Positions 33,689-42,340 of a DNA stretch of 64,000 nt are shown piece after piece. Positions within the stretch are counted from its first letter, which is position 1, and each line of letters begins with the position of its first letter. The position numbers were made by a program, and so were the translations under genes. The notes under the pieces are model-generated. The model was not told the DNA's origin. It made no database searches and saw only the letters and a program-made list of their open reading frames with translations. This DNA is from an uncultured Cytophagales bacterium (GTDB lineage Bacteria > Bacteroidota > Bacteroidia > Cytophagales > Cyclobacteriaceae), in assembly GCA_913057175.1 (NCBI GenBank), contig CAJXNP010000007.1:124001-188000 (forward strand). Reading direction: 5' to 3'.

Positions 33689-35851
33689 ATGCGCAGATTG
33701 ATGTTGATTGGGCTAGTTTTATTAGTAAACTACTCTTACGGGCAGGAAAATTTTGAGGGGAGGAAATTTGAACAAATGGATCAATTGCTACCTACTCCCA
33801 ACTCGTTTCGCGCAGCAGATGGAAGCCCGGGCCATGAATACTGGCAGCAGAAAGTCGATTACGAAATCCAGGTTGAACTAAACGACGAAAATCAACAGAT
33901 TACAGGGTCAGAAAAAATTATTTACCATAATAATTCTACTCAGCCGCTCCGTTACTTATGGTTGCAATTAGAGCAAAATTTACGAACTGAAAATTCGGAC
34001 TACTACACTACCCACAATGCTGAAATGGAAAAACTCGGCAGGTCAGATGTTACTTTTCTCGTGGGAGGAAATAAGAATTACGGGATGCATATTGAAAAAG
34101 TGTCTGATGAGAGCGGTCAGCCTCTTCCATATATCATCAATAAAACCATGATGAGAATTGATTTGGCAGAGCCAATTTTACAGGGTGAAAAATATGTATT
34201 TTCGGTGAACTGGAATTATTTCATCAATGACAGGGAGGGAGATAGTAATTCACGGTCAGGGTATGAATATTTTGAAGAGGATGGCAATTACGTTTATACC
34301 GTTGCCCAATTCTTTCCACGTCTGGCGGTCTACGATGATGTAAACGGATGGCAAAACAAACAATTTTTGGGTAGGGGAGAGTTCGCATTGCCATTTGGAG
34401 ATTATAAAGTAAAAATGACTGTTCCTGCCGACCACATGGTTGGATCGACAGGGGCTCTTCAAAATCAGGAAGAAGTGTTGACATCAAATCAGATTGACTT
34501 ACTGGAAAAATCTAAAACAAGTGAAACTCCAGTAGTGATTGTTTCTGAATCGGAGGTTAAGCAAAAGGAAAAAAGTCGGTCAAAGGAAAAAAAAACATGG
34601 ATCTTTCATGCAGAAAATGTGAGGGATTTTGCCTGGACAAGCTCCAGGAAATTTATCTGGGATGCAATGGGAGTGGATATCAACGGCAAGACTGTTATGG
34701 CCATGTCATATTACCCTAAGGAATCCAAACCTTTGTACGGTGAATATTCAACACGGGTAGTGGCTCATACATTAAAATTTTATTCGGACTATACATTTGA
34801 TTATCCCTATCCAAAGGCTATTTCAGTAGAAGCCAACAACGGAATGGAATACCCAATGATAGCGTTCAATTATGGGCGGTCGGATAAAAACGGAAAATAT
34901 TCGGACAGACTAAAAAGAGGAATGATAAGTGTGATCATTCATGAGATTGGGCACAACTTTTTCCCTATGATTGTCAATTCGGATGAGCGCCAGTGGGCAT
35001 GGATGGACGAAGGTCTAAACTCTTTCGTGCAGTATCTGGCTGAGCAAAGCTGGGAACCAGGTTATCCATCAAGAAGAGGGCCGGCCCACAAAATTGTACC
35101 ATACATGAAGGGGTCAAAAGATTACCTGGAACCGATCATGACCAACCCGGAACAGCTTACTCAGTGGGGAAACAATTCCTATGGAAAACCAGCGGCTGCG
35201 CTGAACATTTTAAGAGAGGTGGTCATGGGGCCTGAGTTATTCGACTATTCATTCAAAACTTATGCGAATAAGTGGAAGTTTAAACACCCAAAACCTGCAG
35301 ATTTTTTCAGAACGATGGAAGATGCCAGTTCTGTGGATCTGGACTGGTTCTGGAAGGGATGGTTTTATACCACCGATAATGTTGACATAGAGTTAACTGA
35401 TGTGACATGGTATCGCTTTGATCAAAACCTCCATTCAGAAAAGGAGAACAAAAACAATAAAAAGAATAGAGCTGTTGATGATAACAAAGAATCGCCGCTA
35501 TCGAAACTGGATGAGTATCAACGGGCAAATTTTATTCTGGGTGAATATGATCAATTGAATGACCCTGATAATAATTATTATGAACTCAAATTGACGAACA
35601 AAGGTGGTTTGGTCATGCCAGTGATCCTAAAAATCAATTACAAGGATGGAACAAATGAAACGGAGAAGTTTCCTGCAGAAATCTGGCGGAAAAATGAGAA
35701 AGTCGTTTCCAAAATTATCATCAGAAAAAAAGAGATCGCGTCCTTTGAGATTGATCCCGATCAATTAACAGCCGATGTCGATGTCACCAACAACATGTTT
35801 CCCAGACAGGAAGAAAAAAGCAGGTTTGAGCAGTATAAATCCTCAAATTAG
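33689..35851 (+). CDS. M1-family zinc metallopeptidase
   Basis: About 720 residues from the ATG at 33689, one base after the HupE stop; the open frame extends seven codons upstream but the signal peptide M-R-R-L-M-L-I-G (to about S-Y-G-Q) fixes the start. The zinc site is H-E-x-x-H at 418-422 with the third ligand Glu441, exactly the H-E-x-x-H-x18-E spacing of M1, and an N-G-M-E-Y block for the substrate amine precedes it. A disordered Lys-Glu region follows near 285-305. It should act as an exported aminopeptidase. It abuts a convergent lipoprotein gene. Confidence 0.9.
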   Translation: MRRLMLIGLVLLVNYSYGQENFEGRKFEQMDQLLPTPNSFRAADGSPGHEYWQQKVDYEIQVELNDENQQITGSEKIIYHNNSTQPLRYLWLQLEQNLRTENSDYYTTHNAEMEKLGRSDVTFLVGGNKNYGMHIEKVSDESGQPLPYIINKTMMRIDLAEPILQGEKYVFSVNWNYFINDREGDSNSRSGYEYFEEDGNYVYTVAQFFPRLAVYDDVNGWQNKQFLGRGEFALPFGDYKVKMTVPADHMVGSTGALQNQEEVLTSNQIDLLEKSKTSETPVVIVSESEVKQKEKSRSKEKKTWIFHAENVRDFAWTSSRKFIWDAMGVDINGKTVMAMSYYPKESKPLYGEYSTRVVAHTLKFYSDYTFDYPYPKAISVEANNGMEYPMIAFNYGRSDKNGKYSDRLKRGMISVIIHEIGHNFFPMIVNSDERQWAWMDEGLNSFVQYLAEQSWEPGYPSRRGPAHKIVPYMKGSKDYLEPIMTNPEQLTQWGNNSYGKPAAALNILREVVMGPELFDYSFKTYANKWKFKHPKPADFFRTMEDASSVDLDWFWKGWFYTTDNVDIELTDVTWYRFDQNLHSEKENKNNKKNRAVDDNKESPLSKLDEYQRANFILGEYDQLNDPDNNYYELKLTNKGGLVMPVILKINYKDGTNETEKFPAEIWRKNEKVVSKIIIRKKEIASFEIDPDQLTADVDVTNNMFPRQEEKSRFEQYKSSN

Positions 35852-36292
35852 CTAGCGACTCAGCATGAGTTGAATATCGCCCATCAGTGAAAGTCTGATG
35901 TTGTCATTTTCCATTTCCTCTACAACGTAGGGGATGCCATGTACATCATCCTTATCGATGAACCTCAAGATCTTATCTTCGAGCTTCCAGTTCATTGTAT
36001 TGGTTGAAGTATCCGGCATGAACAAGCAACCATCAAAGCCATAGGTAGTGATCTCCACCTCACCGTTATTTGAAAATTTAAGTTTGCCTTCCATTCTCTT
36101 TTGATAATCTTCAAATTCTGTTACATCGCTGCCACTCATTTGCCAGCGTGCGTCCCACTTACCGATAATAGAATGAACCGGATCCGCTTCAACTGATTCT
36201 CGTTTTTCTTCAGATTTTTGTGAACTACAAGAGTAAAAGGTTGAACAAATACTCCATGCGAATAAAAAATAAATAATCGCTCCAGGTTTCAT
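35852..36292 (-). CDS. Small lipoprotein, lipocalin-like (unknown function)
   Basis: The 146-residue protein has a signal peptide and lipobox with Cys22 (near S-T-F-Y-S-C), then a short acidic linker and a strand-rich domain containing I-I-G-K-W-D-A-R-W, typical of lipocalin-like lipoproteins. I cannot name a function. It ends exactly where the M1 peptidase ends on the other strand, with no room for a terminator. It lies 42 bases downstream of the NUDIX gene and may be co-transcribed with it. Confidence 0.6.
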   Translation of the reverse strand: MKPGAIIYFLFAWSICSTFYSCSSQKSEEKRESVEADPVHSIIGKWDARWQMSGSDVTEFEDYQKRMEGKLKFSNNGEVEITTYGFDGCLFMPDTSTNTMNWKLEDKILRFIDKDDVHGIPYVVEEMENDNIRLSLMGDIQLMLSR

Positions 36293-36334
36293 GTGGTAGT
36301 TTTTAAAGATTAAAAATAATAAGAGGTTTAAAAT

Positions 36335-36886
36335 TTACAGATTATCAGACATACTTTTTGTCTTTTCAACCATTCTTTTTATCGAAATATTGTTTGCTGC
36401 AAATTTTTCAACTTCATTCAGTTTAATCCACCTCACCTCGTTTGACTCATTATTTTTGCGGATTTCAGATCCATTTTCCGGAATGATTAAAAACCTGATA
36501 TCGTAATGGTCATGTTCTGGGATATTTTTGTATTCAGGGATAGTGTGAATATCTATATCAAATATTTCAGGAAAAGTATTTTGTATAGATATAATGCCTG
36601 TTTCTTCCAATGCTTCTTTCTGCGCCACTTCGTAAAGATTTTCACAACCATCGGCATGACCACCCGGTTGCAGCCATTTACTAAGTTTTTTGTGGTGAAT
36701 GAGAATAACTTCTTTATTGTAAGGGTTGAAAATCCAGGCGCTAGCAGTAAAATGCCGTTTCATATTCTTTCTTAGAAAGGCATTCTTTTCTTTCAACAAA
36801 TCAACAAACCTGGGGATAAAAGTTGCTTCTGCTGAATATTCAGTTTTGTATTCCTTGATTTTTGTTGTGAGTATTTCCCGGTCCAT
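36335..36886 (-). CDS. NUDIX hydrolase
   Basis: The 183-residue protein has the NUDIX box near 76-98: G-G-H-A-D-G-C-E-N, then Q-K-E-A-L-E-E-T-G-I, with Lys in place of the usual Arg before the E-x-x-x-E-E. NUDIX enzymes cut nucleoside diphosphates linked to another group; the substrate is not evident here. It lies just after the terminator of the ATP synthase operon, so it is probably transcribed separately, perhaps with the downstream lipoprotein gene. Confidence 0.87.
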   Translation of the reverse strand: MDREILTTKIKEYKTEYSAEATFIPRFVDLLKEKNAFLRKNMKRHFTASAWIFNPYNKEVILIHHKKLSKWLQPGGHADGCENLYEVAQKEALEETGIISIQNTFPEIFDIDIHTIPEYKNIPEHDHYDIRFLIIPENGSEIRKNNESNEVRWIKLNEVEKFAANNISIKRMVEKTKSMSDNL

Positions 36887-36890
36887 ATAA

Positions 36891-36920
36891 ATAAAAAAGG
36901 CAACTTATAAGAAGTTGCCT
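36891..36920 (-). terminator. Intrinsic terminator after atpG
   Basis: On the minus strand a perfect 9-bp stem (36912-36920 with 36898-36906) closes a 5-base loop and is followed by a U-run. It lies 25 bases after the atpG stop and marks the end of the ATP synthase transcript, five bases ahead of the NUDIX start. Confidence 0.85.
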
Positions 36921-36944
36921 CAATATTGAATATCGTTTTCTATT

Positions 36945-37841
36945 TTATTGATTGGACAATGCTTCGGCACCACCAACAATTTCAAGTATTTCTTTAGTAA
37001 TTGCCGCCTGACGAGTTCTGTTATACATTAATGTCAGGTCTTTCAGCAATTCGCCGGCATTCTCCGTAGCCTTATCCATCGCAGTCATCCTCGCGCCATG
37101 TTCTGAAGCATTGGACTCAAGAATCGCCTTGTAAAATTGAATTTTGAGCGTTTGAGGGATCAATTCTTTGATGATATAATCGACACTCGGCTCGATAATA
37201 TAATCAACATTGTTCTGTGGCTGAGCATTTTCTTCCTTGTCATCTTCATTTGCTTCAATCGGAAGAAAGTTGTCAGCCCGTTGAATTTGAGTAGCTACAT
37301 TTTTGAATTCATTGTAGATCAGATCAACCTTGTCAAAATCCCCTTTCACAAAGCCACTCATAACAAATTCAGCGGCTTCTCTGACTTTATCAAATGACAA
37401 TTGATGAAACATTTCCCAAAAATCCGGAATAAGCTGATACTTCCTTTTTTTGAAGTATTCGAAAGATTTTTTGCCGATAGGAAGGATCCATAAATTTCCC
37501 TCCTGCTTTTGAACCTGGTAATGATCCTCGATTTGCTTGATAGCAGTTTTGAAAGCATTCGCATTGAAAGCACCACATAGGCCTTTGTCAGAAGATATCA
37601 CCACTAACAGCACTTTATTTGCTGTCCGATGTTCTGCATAGACACTGCTAGCTGAACCTTCGGCCGATTGTGCCACATTCTCAAGAATTCCGTAAAGTTT
37701 TTCAGCATACGGTCTCATCTGAAGGATGCTGTCCTGGGCTTTTCTAAGCTTTGAGGCAGCTACCATCTTCATGGCCTTGGTAATCTGCTGAGTAGATTTT
37801 ACAGACTTAATTCTGCTTTTTACTTCCTTTAAATTCGGCAT
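36945..37841 (-). CDS. atpG: F0F1 ATP synthase subunit gamma
   Basis: The 298-residue protein has the gamma-subunit pattern: N-terminal helix with R-I-K-S-V-K-S-T-Q-Q-I-T-K-A-M-K-M-V-A at about 11-29, the central D-K-G-L-C-G-A-F-N-A block near 88-97, and the C-terminal helix with M-Y-N-R-T-R-Q-A-A-I-T-K-E-I near 269-282. It forms the rotor shaft linking the c ring to the F1 catalytic head. It is the last gene of the operon, and beta and epsilon subunit genes do not follow it. Confidence 0.96.
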   Translation of the reverse strand: MPNLKEVKSRIKSVKSTQQITKAMKMVAASKLRKAQDSILQMRPYAEKLYGILENVAQSAEGSASSVYAEHRTANKVLLVVISSDKGLCGAFNANAFKTAIKQIEDHYQVQKQEGNLWILPIGKKSFEYFKKRKYQLIPDFWEMFHQLSFDKVREAAEFVMSGFVKGDFDKVDLIYNEFKNVATQIQRADNFLPIEANEDDKEENAQPQNNVDYIIEPSVDYIIKELIPQTLKIQFYKAILESNASEHGARMTAMDKATENAGELLKDLTLMYNRTRQAAITKEILEIVGGAEALSNQ

Positions 37842-37861
37842 TACTTAGATTCTCTCTCTTT

Positions 37862-39439
37862 TTAAATAAATTTAGAAGCGGTTTCCTTAGCAGTTTTTTC
37901 CAAAGTTTCGGTGACTTCGTCGGTCAATTTACCAGCTTTCAGTTCATCCAGTATTTTTTTATGATTTAATTTCAGCTCCTGTAAATAGTCATTCTCAAAC
38001 TGCTTCATCTTGTCTACTGGAACTTTATCGGTAAAGCCTTTTGTAGAAGCATAAATGGTGGCAACCTGTTGTTCAACTGGTGAAGGAGAAAACTGTCCTT
38101 GCTTCAATACCTCCTGGTTTCTTCTACCTCTATCGATCGTACGTTGGGTAGCAGCGTCCAGATCAGAGCCAAACTTTGCGAATGCTTCCAATTCCCTGAA
38201 TTGTGCCTGGTCTAGTTTAAGTGTACCAGCCACTTTTTTCATGGATTTAATTTGTGCAGCGCCACCAACCCTTGATACAGAAATACCAACGTTAATGGCT
38301 GGTCTGATACCGGAGTTGAACAGGTTGGTTTCAAGAAAGATCTGTCCATCAGTAATGGAGATCACATTCGTAGGAATATAAGCTGAAACGTCTCCTGCTT
38401 GTGTTTCAATTACAGGCAATGCTGTTAAAGATCCTCCACCTTTTACTTTTCCTTTTAAGGAAGGAGGCAGATCATTCATTTTTTGTGCAATCTCATCACT
38501 TGAATTGATTTTTGCAGCTCTTTCCAATAACCTTGAGTGAAGATAGAATACATCTCCAGGGTAAGCTTCACGTCCGGGAGGTCGTCTTAAGAGAAGAGAA
38601 ACCTCTCTGTACGCAACTGCTTGCTTGGAAAGGTCATCATAGATGACCAATGCTGGCCGACCGGTGTCTCTGAAATATTCTCCGATCGAAGCACCAGTAA
38701 ACGGCGCGAAGTATTGCATTGGTGCCGGATCCGATGCGTTAGCAGATACCACAATGGTGTAATCCATAGCACCGTATTTTTCCAGGGTTGCAACTACTTG
38801 CCTAACGGTCGAAGCTTTTTGCCCGATTGCTACATAGATACAGTAAACAGCTTCACCTCTGTCATAAAACTCTTTTTGATTGATAATGGTATCAACCGCT
38901 ACAGCAGTTTTTCCTGTCTGCCGGTCACCAATGATCAACTCTCTTTGTCCTCTTCCGATAGGGATCATGGAGTCAATAGCTTTGATACCCGTTTGAAGAG
39001 GTTCACTTACCGGCTCACGGTAAATAACGCCAGGAGCTTTTCTTTCCAACGGCATTTCAAAAACCTCGCCTTCCAATGGACCTTTTCCATCGATTGGTAG
39101 TCCCAATGAATCCACTACACGGCCACACATACCTTCACCAACTTTGATAGAAGCAATTCTGCCTGTTCGCTTAACGGTATCACCTTCTTTTATTTCCTCT
39201 GATTCACCAAAAAGCACGGCTCCGACATTATCTTCTTCCAGGTTGAGGACCAATGCTGTCATTCCATTTTCGAATTCCAAAAGCTCTCCAGCCTGTGCAT
39301 TGGAAAGGCCATAGATACGGGCTACACCGTCACCTATCTGGAGTACTGTTCCTACTTCTTGTAATTCAGCCTCGGTCTTAAAATTTGAAAGCTCTTCTCT
39401 CAATATTGCCGAAACTTCATCTGGTCTTACTGATGCCAT
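37862..39439 (-). CDS. atpA: F0F1 ATP synthase subunit alpha
   Basis: The 525-residue subunit has the P-loop G-D-R-Q-T-G-K-T at about 170-177, the P-I-G-R-G-Q-R-E-L block just before it, and the F1 signature [13 protein letters not shown] near 363-375. Alpha forms the non-catalytic nucleotide sites of the F1 hexamer. It sits between atpH and atpG with short gaps. No deviation from the family is evident. Confidence 0.97.
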   Translation of the reverse strand: MASVRPDEVSAILREELSNFKTEAELQEVGTVLQIGDGVARIYGLSNAQAGELLEFENGMTALVLNLEEDNVGAVLFGESEEIKEGDTVKRTGRIASIKVGEGMCGRVVDSLGLPIDGKGPLEGEVFEMPLERKAPGVIYREPVSEPLQTGIKAIDSMIPIGRGQRELIIGDRQTGKTAVAVDTIINQKEFYDRGEAVYCIYVAIGQKASTVRQVVATLEKYGAMDYTIVVSANASDPAPMQYFAPFTGASIGEYFRDTGRPALVIYDDLSKQAVAYREVSLLLRRPPGREAYPGDVFYLHSRLLERAAKINSSDEIAQKMNDLPPSLKGKVKGGGSLTALPVIETQAGDVSAYIPTNVISITDGQIFLETNLFNSGIRPAINVGISVSRVGGAAQIKSMKKVAGTLKLDQAQFRELEAFAKFGSDLDAATQRTIDRGRRNQEVLKQGQFSPSPVEQQVATIYASTKGFTDKVPVDKMKQFENDYLQELKLNHKKILDELKAGKLTDEVTETLEKTAKETASKFI

Positions 39440-39454
39440 TTTATATTTTAACTT

Positions 39455-39997
39455 TTATGCTCTGTTTAAAAATTTTCTTTTCAATTGTTTAAGCTGACCT
39501 GCGACAGAGTTATCCAATCGCTGGTCTTTTATGTTTAGTACAAAACCACCTATCAGATCCTTATCGATCGTTTCATCCAGGATCACTTTCTTCTTTTTAT
39601 CAGCTTCAATAGCTGTCAGGATTTTCTTTTTCTCTGCTTCTGTTAGAGAAATCGCAGAAGCGATCTTTGCATGAAGGATATTTTTGTGCTCATTATAAAG
39701 TTCAATCCAGGTGCCAGCGATCTCCGGGAGGATTTCTGCACGGTTTTTTCTGGAAATCAATTCAATGAATCGAATAACCAGAGGATTGACTTTTTTGCCA
39801 AAAAGGCTTTTAAGGATATTGATCTTTTTGTCGTACTTGATGATGGGATTCTTAAGGGAAACCACGAGGTTTCTGTTCTCATTGCACGTATCTGCAATGA
39901 GTTGCATGTCGTCCTTAATTTTATCCTCGATTTTTTGCTCAATCGACAAGTCGAGCAATGACCGTGCATATCTTGATGCTACCCTGTAATCAGACAT
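39455..39997 (-). CDS. atpH: F0F1 ATP synthase subunit delta
   Basis: The 180-residue subunit opens with V-A-S-R-Y-A-R-S-L-L-D-L-A-type sequence at about 6-17, the family start, and has the C-terminal block L-I-G-G-F-V-L-N-I-K-D-Q-R-L-D-N-S near 149-165. Delta links the b stalk to the top of F1 as part of the stator. It begins one base after the atpF stop. Confidence 0.95.
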   Translation of the reverse strand: MSDYRVASRYARSLLDLSIEQKIEDKIKDDMQLIADTCNENRNLVVSLKNPIIKYDKKINILKSLFGKKVNPLVIRFIELISRKNRAEILPEIAGTWIELYNEHKNILHAKIASAISLTEAEKKKILTAIEADKKKKVILDETIDKDLIGGFVLNIKDQRLDNSVAGQLKQLKRKFLNRA

Positions 39998-39998
39998 G

Positions 39999-40487
39999 CT
40001 AGTTCAATTTTAATTCATCAATGTAACTATCCAGCAATTGCTTTTGAGCCTTGTCGCCCTCAAGATTTTTTCTCAGAAGTTTTTCAGTTACCTGAAGGGA
40101 TAATTCAGCAACCTGATCTTTGATATCTCTCAACGCAGCATTCTTTTCGGATTCGATGGAGGCCTTAGCATCCTCAATCATTTTTTTCCCGATCTCACTA
40201 GCTTCTTCCTTAGCCTTTTCTTTGATTTCGTTTGCTGCTTTGGAAGCAGACTGGATGATTTGATCTCTTTCCTCACGGGCTTCTCTGATAATTTGTTCAT
40301 TTTCAGCTTTCAAATTAGCCATTTCCTCTTTGGCTTTTTCTGCAGCCTGCAATGCTTCAGCAATAGAATCTTCTCGAGTTTTCAGAGCACCAAGGATAGG
40401 TTTCCATGCAAATTTTCCCAGGACAAACAACACAAGGATTGTGATGATGGTTTGCCAAATGATCAGACCTGATTCAGGATTTAACAT
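39999..40487 (-). CDS. atpF: F0F1 ATP synthase subunit b
   Basis: The 162-residue subunit has one N-terminal membrane helix (about 8-26, W-Q-T-I-I-T-I-L-V-L), a short G-K-F-A-W-K-P-I block, and then a long charged coiled coil rich in Ala, Lys and Glu, as expected of the b stator. It holds alpha-beta still while the rotor turns. The stretch between atpE and this gene holds a stable hairpin (40517-40548). Confidence 0.95.
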   Translation of the reverse strand: MLNPESGLIIWQTIITILVLFVLGKFAWKPILGALKTREDSIAEALQAAEKAKEEMANLKAENEQIIREAREERDQIIQSASKAANEIKEKAKEEASEIGKKMIEDAKASIESEKNAALRDIKDQVAELSLQVTEKLLRKNLEGDKAQKQLLDSYIDELKLN

Positions 40488-40510
40488 ATTATTAGTTTTT
40501 AATTTCTATT

Positions 40511-40548
40511 AAAAATGTCCGGAACAAACCTACTGTTTAGTTCCGGAC
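40511..40548 (-). terminator. Hairpin with U-run between atpE and atpF
   Basis: On the transcribed (minus) strand a perfect 9-bp GC-rich stem (40540-40548 with 40517-40525), extended inward by four more pairs (40535-40538 with 40526-40529, one bulge), is followed by AUUUUU. It looks like an intrinsic terminator inside the operon. Full termination would cut off essential genes, so partial read-through or an mRNA processing and stability role is more likely. Confidence 0.65.
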
Positions 40549-40574
40549 GATTGAATAATTTGTTTTTCAGAGAA

Positions 40575-40823
40575 TTAGCTTGTTGCAATAATGAAACAAA
40601 CAATTACACCGAAAAGCGCCGCACTTTCGATAAGTGCCGCAGCAATAATCATTGCAGTTTGGATTTTTCCGGTTGCTTCAGGCTGTCTGGCAATCGCTTC
40701 CATTGCAGCGCCACCAATTTTACCGATACCAACACCTGCGCCTAATGCAACAATTCCGGCACCGATTCCAGCTCCCATCAAAGCCAAACCTTCTACTGCT
40801 AATAATAAAATTGAAGTTAACAT
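40575..40823 (-). CDS. atpE: F0F1 ATP synthase subunit c
   Basis: An 82-residue two-helix subunit starting at the ATG at 40823; a longer frame to 40976 runs into atpB and has no c-subunit features. Helix 1 has the repeated G-x-G pattern (G-A-G-I-G-A-G), the polar loop is A-R-Q-P-E, and helix 2 carries the ion-binding Glu in A-L-I-E-S-A. The helix-1 glutamine and helix-2 tyrosine of sodium-binding rings are Ile and Phe here, which favours proton coupling. The c ring drives rotation of gamma. Confidence 0.95.
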   Translation of the reverse strand: MLTSILLLAVEGLALMGAGIGAGIVALGAGVGIGKIGGAAMEAIARQPEATGKIQTAMIIAAALIESAALFGVIVCFIIATS

Positions 40824-40857
40824 GAACTTATAGTTTATATAGTAAATAAAATTCTCA

Positions 40858-41940
40858 TTATGCAGCTGCTTTTCCAACTTCATCCTCATGACCTTCTTCA
40901 TGATGATGCTCTTCAACAGCTTGTCCAAAATATATTGCTGACAACAATGTAAAAACAAATGCCTGAATAAATGCAACCAATAATTCCACCATGTTCATGA
41001 ACAATCCGAACAACACACTAACTGGCCCGATCGCCAAACTATTGAAAATAAAGATCAAGCTGATGACACTTAAGATAATAATGTGCCCAGCGGTAATATT
41101 TGCGAAAAGTCGTATGGTAAGTGAAAGTGGCTTGGTAAATATCCCAATGAATTCCACAATTGGCATCAATGGCACTGGTAGTTTTAGCCACCATGGTACA
41201 CCAGGCGTATTGAATATATGTACCCAATAATTTTTATTGCTATGCCTTATTGTATAAAATAGTGTGAACAAGGATAGTACTAATGTGACTGCAATGTTTC
41301 CAGTAAGGTTAGCTGCGCCGGGGAGTAGTCCCAGCAAATTGTTGAACCAGATGAAAAAGAAAACCGTCAACAAAAAAGGCATGAATTTCATGTATTTGTC
41401 CTTGCCAATATTTGGTATGGCAATTTCATCTCTCACAAATAAAATGATTGGTTCTAACAATGACTGAAGTCCTTTTGGAGGACTCAATGGGTTCTTTTTG
41501 TATCGATTGGATACTGAAATAAATACCAGGAACAAAAGTATGACACTCACCAGCATTGAAGCGACGTTCTTGGTAATGGAAAGATCGACAATGCTTCGGC
41601 TTTCATCCACAGGTTTTAAATGATCATGTTCGTCAATGACATACCCCTGATGTTCCGACCATTCGTGGTGTTCATTTTTAAAGCTCGAGGACATAAAAAA
41701 CTCCATACCGCGATCCTGAGAATATACAATAACAGGCAGGGGAATTGAGATGTGTGTATGTCCAAAAGTAGCCAGGTGCCACTCATGAGAGTTTTGGATA
41801 TGATGTAAAATGAAGTCAGTTTTGCTTCCGCCTTCTTCTGAAGCAGCAAATCCTGACAGGTTAAAAGTTAAAATTAAAACTAATTGTAAAACACTAATTT
41901 TCAATCCTTTGCGCAGGATCTTAGTGGAATTTCTGATCAT
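40858..41940 (-). CDS. atpB: F0F1 ATP synthase subunit a
   Basis: The 360-residue subunit is longer than the roughly 240-270 usual in other phyla because of a 120-residue N-terminal extension: a signal-like segment ending near S-G-F-A-A-S and then a histidine-rich periplasmic stretch with H-E-H-x-E-W and E-H-D-H-L. Five membrane helices follow, including the essential Arg in S-L-T-I-R-L-F-A-N-I-T-A-G-H. The C terminus is also His/Glu-rich (E-E-H-H-H-E-E-G-H). It forms the proton half-channels. It overlaps the upstream gene by 20 bases. Confidence 0.94.
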   Translation of the reverse strand: MIRNSTKILRKGLKISVLQLVLILTFNLSGFAASEEGGSKTDFILHHIQNSHEWHLATFGHTHISIPLPVIVYSQDRGMEFFMSSSFKNEHHEWSEHQGYVIDEHDHLKPVDESRSIVDLSITKNVASMLVSVILLFLVFISVSNRYKKNPLSPPKGLQSLLEPIILFVRDEIAIPNIGKDKYMKFMPFLLTVFFFIWFNNLLGLLPGAANLTGNIAVTLVLSLFTLFYTIRHSNKNYWVHIFNTPGVPWWLKLPVPLMPIVEFIGIFTKPLSLTIRLFANITAGHIIILSVISLIFIFNSLAIGPVSVLFGLFMNMVELLVAFIQAFVFTLLSAIYFGQAVEEHHHEEGHEDEVGKAAA

Positions 41941-42340
41941 TTCCTATACCCTTCTTAAAATGAGTGCGCAAGTTAGTTAATATGCTATATATTTCAAACC
42001 CAAGAAATAATAAATACAATACCAAAAAGTTAATGCTGAAAATGAGGATGTTGTCACGGTCTTTTATGATAAAAATGATTGCAAATGCCAGGCTGATCAA
42101 AAGTCGAATGGTCATGACAATAAAGTATACCTGTATAAATTGCTTACCGAGTTTTAAAGCGGCATATTTTGTTGTCCAGATACTGGCTAGCGTAAGCAAT
42201 AAAAAAAATATCATGATAATCCATACATAGCGGTAAATCCAGTTGGGTTCCAGATACTGAACAATGAAAATTGTAAGTGCGAGAAGACATGTATAGATGA
42301 AAAGAAGGTACTTTTTAAGGGGTTTTGTTTTTGGAATCAA
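41921..42340 (-). CDS. Membrane protein of the ATP synthase operon (unknown function)
   Basis: The 139-residue protein has four hydrophobic segments (about 11-26, 35-52, 69-92 and 96-118), with a basic N terminus and a short charged C terminus. I do not recognise a named family, though its size, helix count and place between AtpZ and atpB suggest an AtpI-like accessory protein. Its start overlaps the AtpZ stop by four bases and its end overlaps atpB by 20, so it is translated with the complex. A role in c-ring assembly or ion entry would be a guess. Confidence 0.55.
   Translation of the reverse strand: MIPKTKPLKKYLLFIYTCLLALTIFIVQYLEPNWIYRYVWIIMIFFLLLTLASIWTTKYAALKLGKQFIQVYFIVMTIRLLISLAFAIIFIIKDRDNILIFSINFLVLYLLFLGFEIYSILTNLRTHFKKGIGNDQKFH

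Noticed and set aside
38621-39100. 159-codon plus-strand frame
   Set aside because: It lies wholly antisense inside atpA, is rich in Ser, Arg and Cys, and has no domain pattern; a shadow of a conserved gene.
40824-40976. Extended open frame upstream of atpE adding 51 residues
   Set aside because: The added part overlaps atpB and has no c-subunit character; the 82-residue form from 40823 is the normal length.
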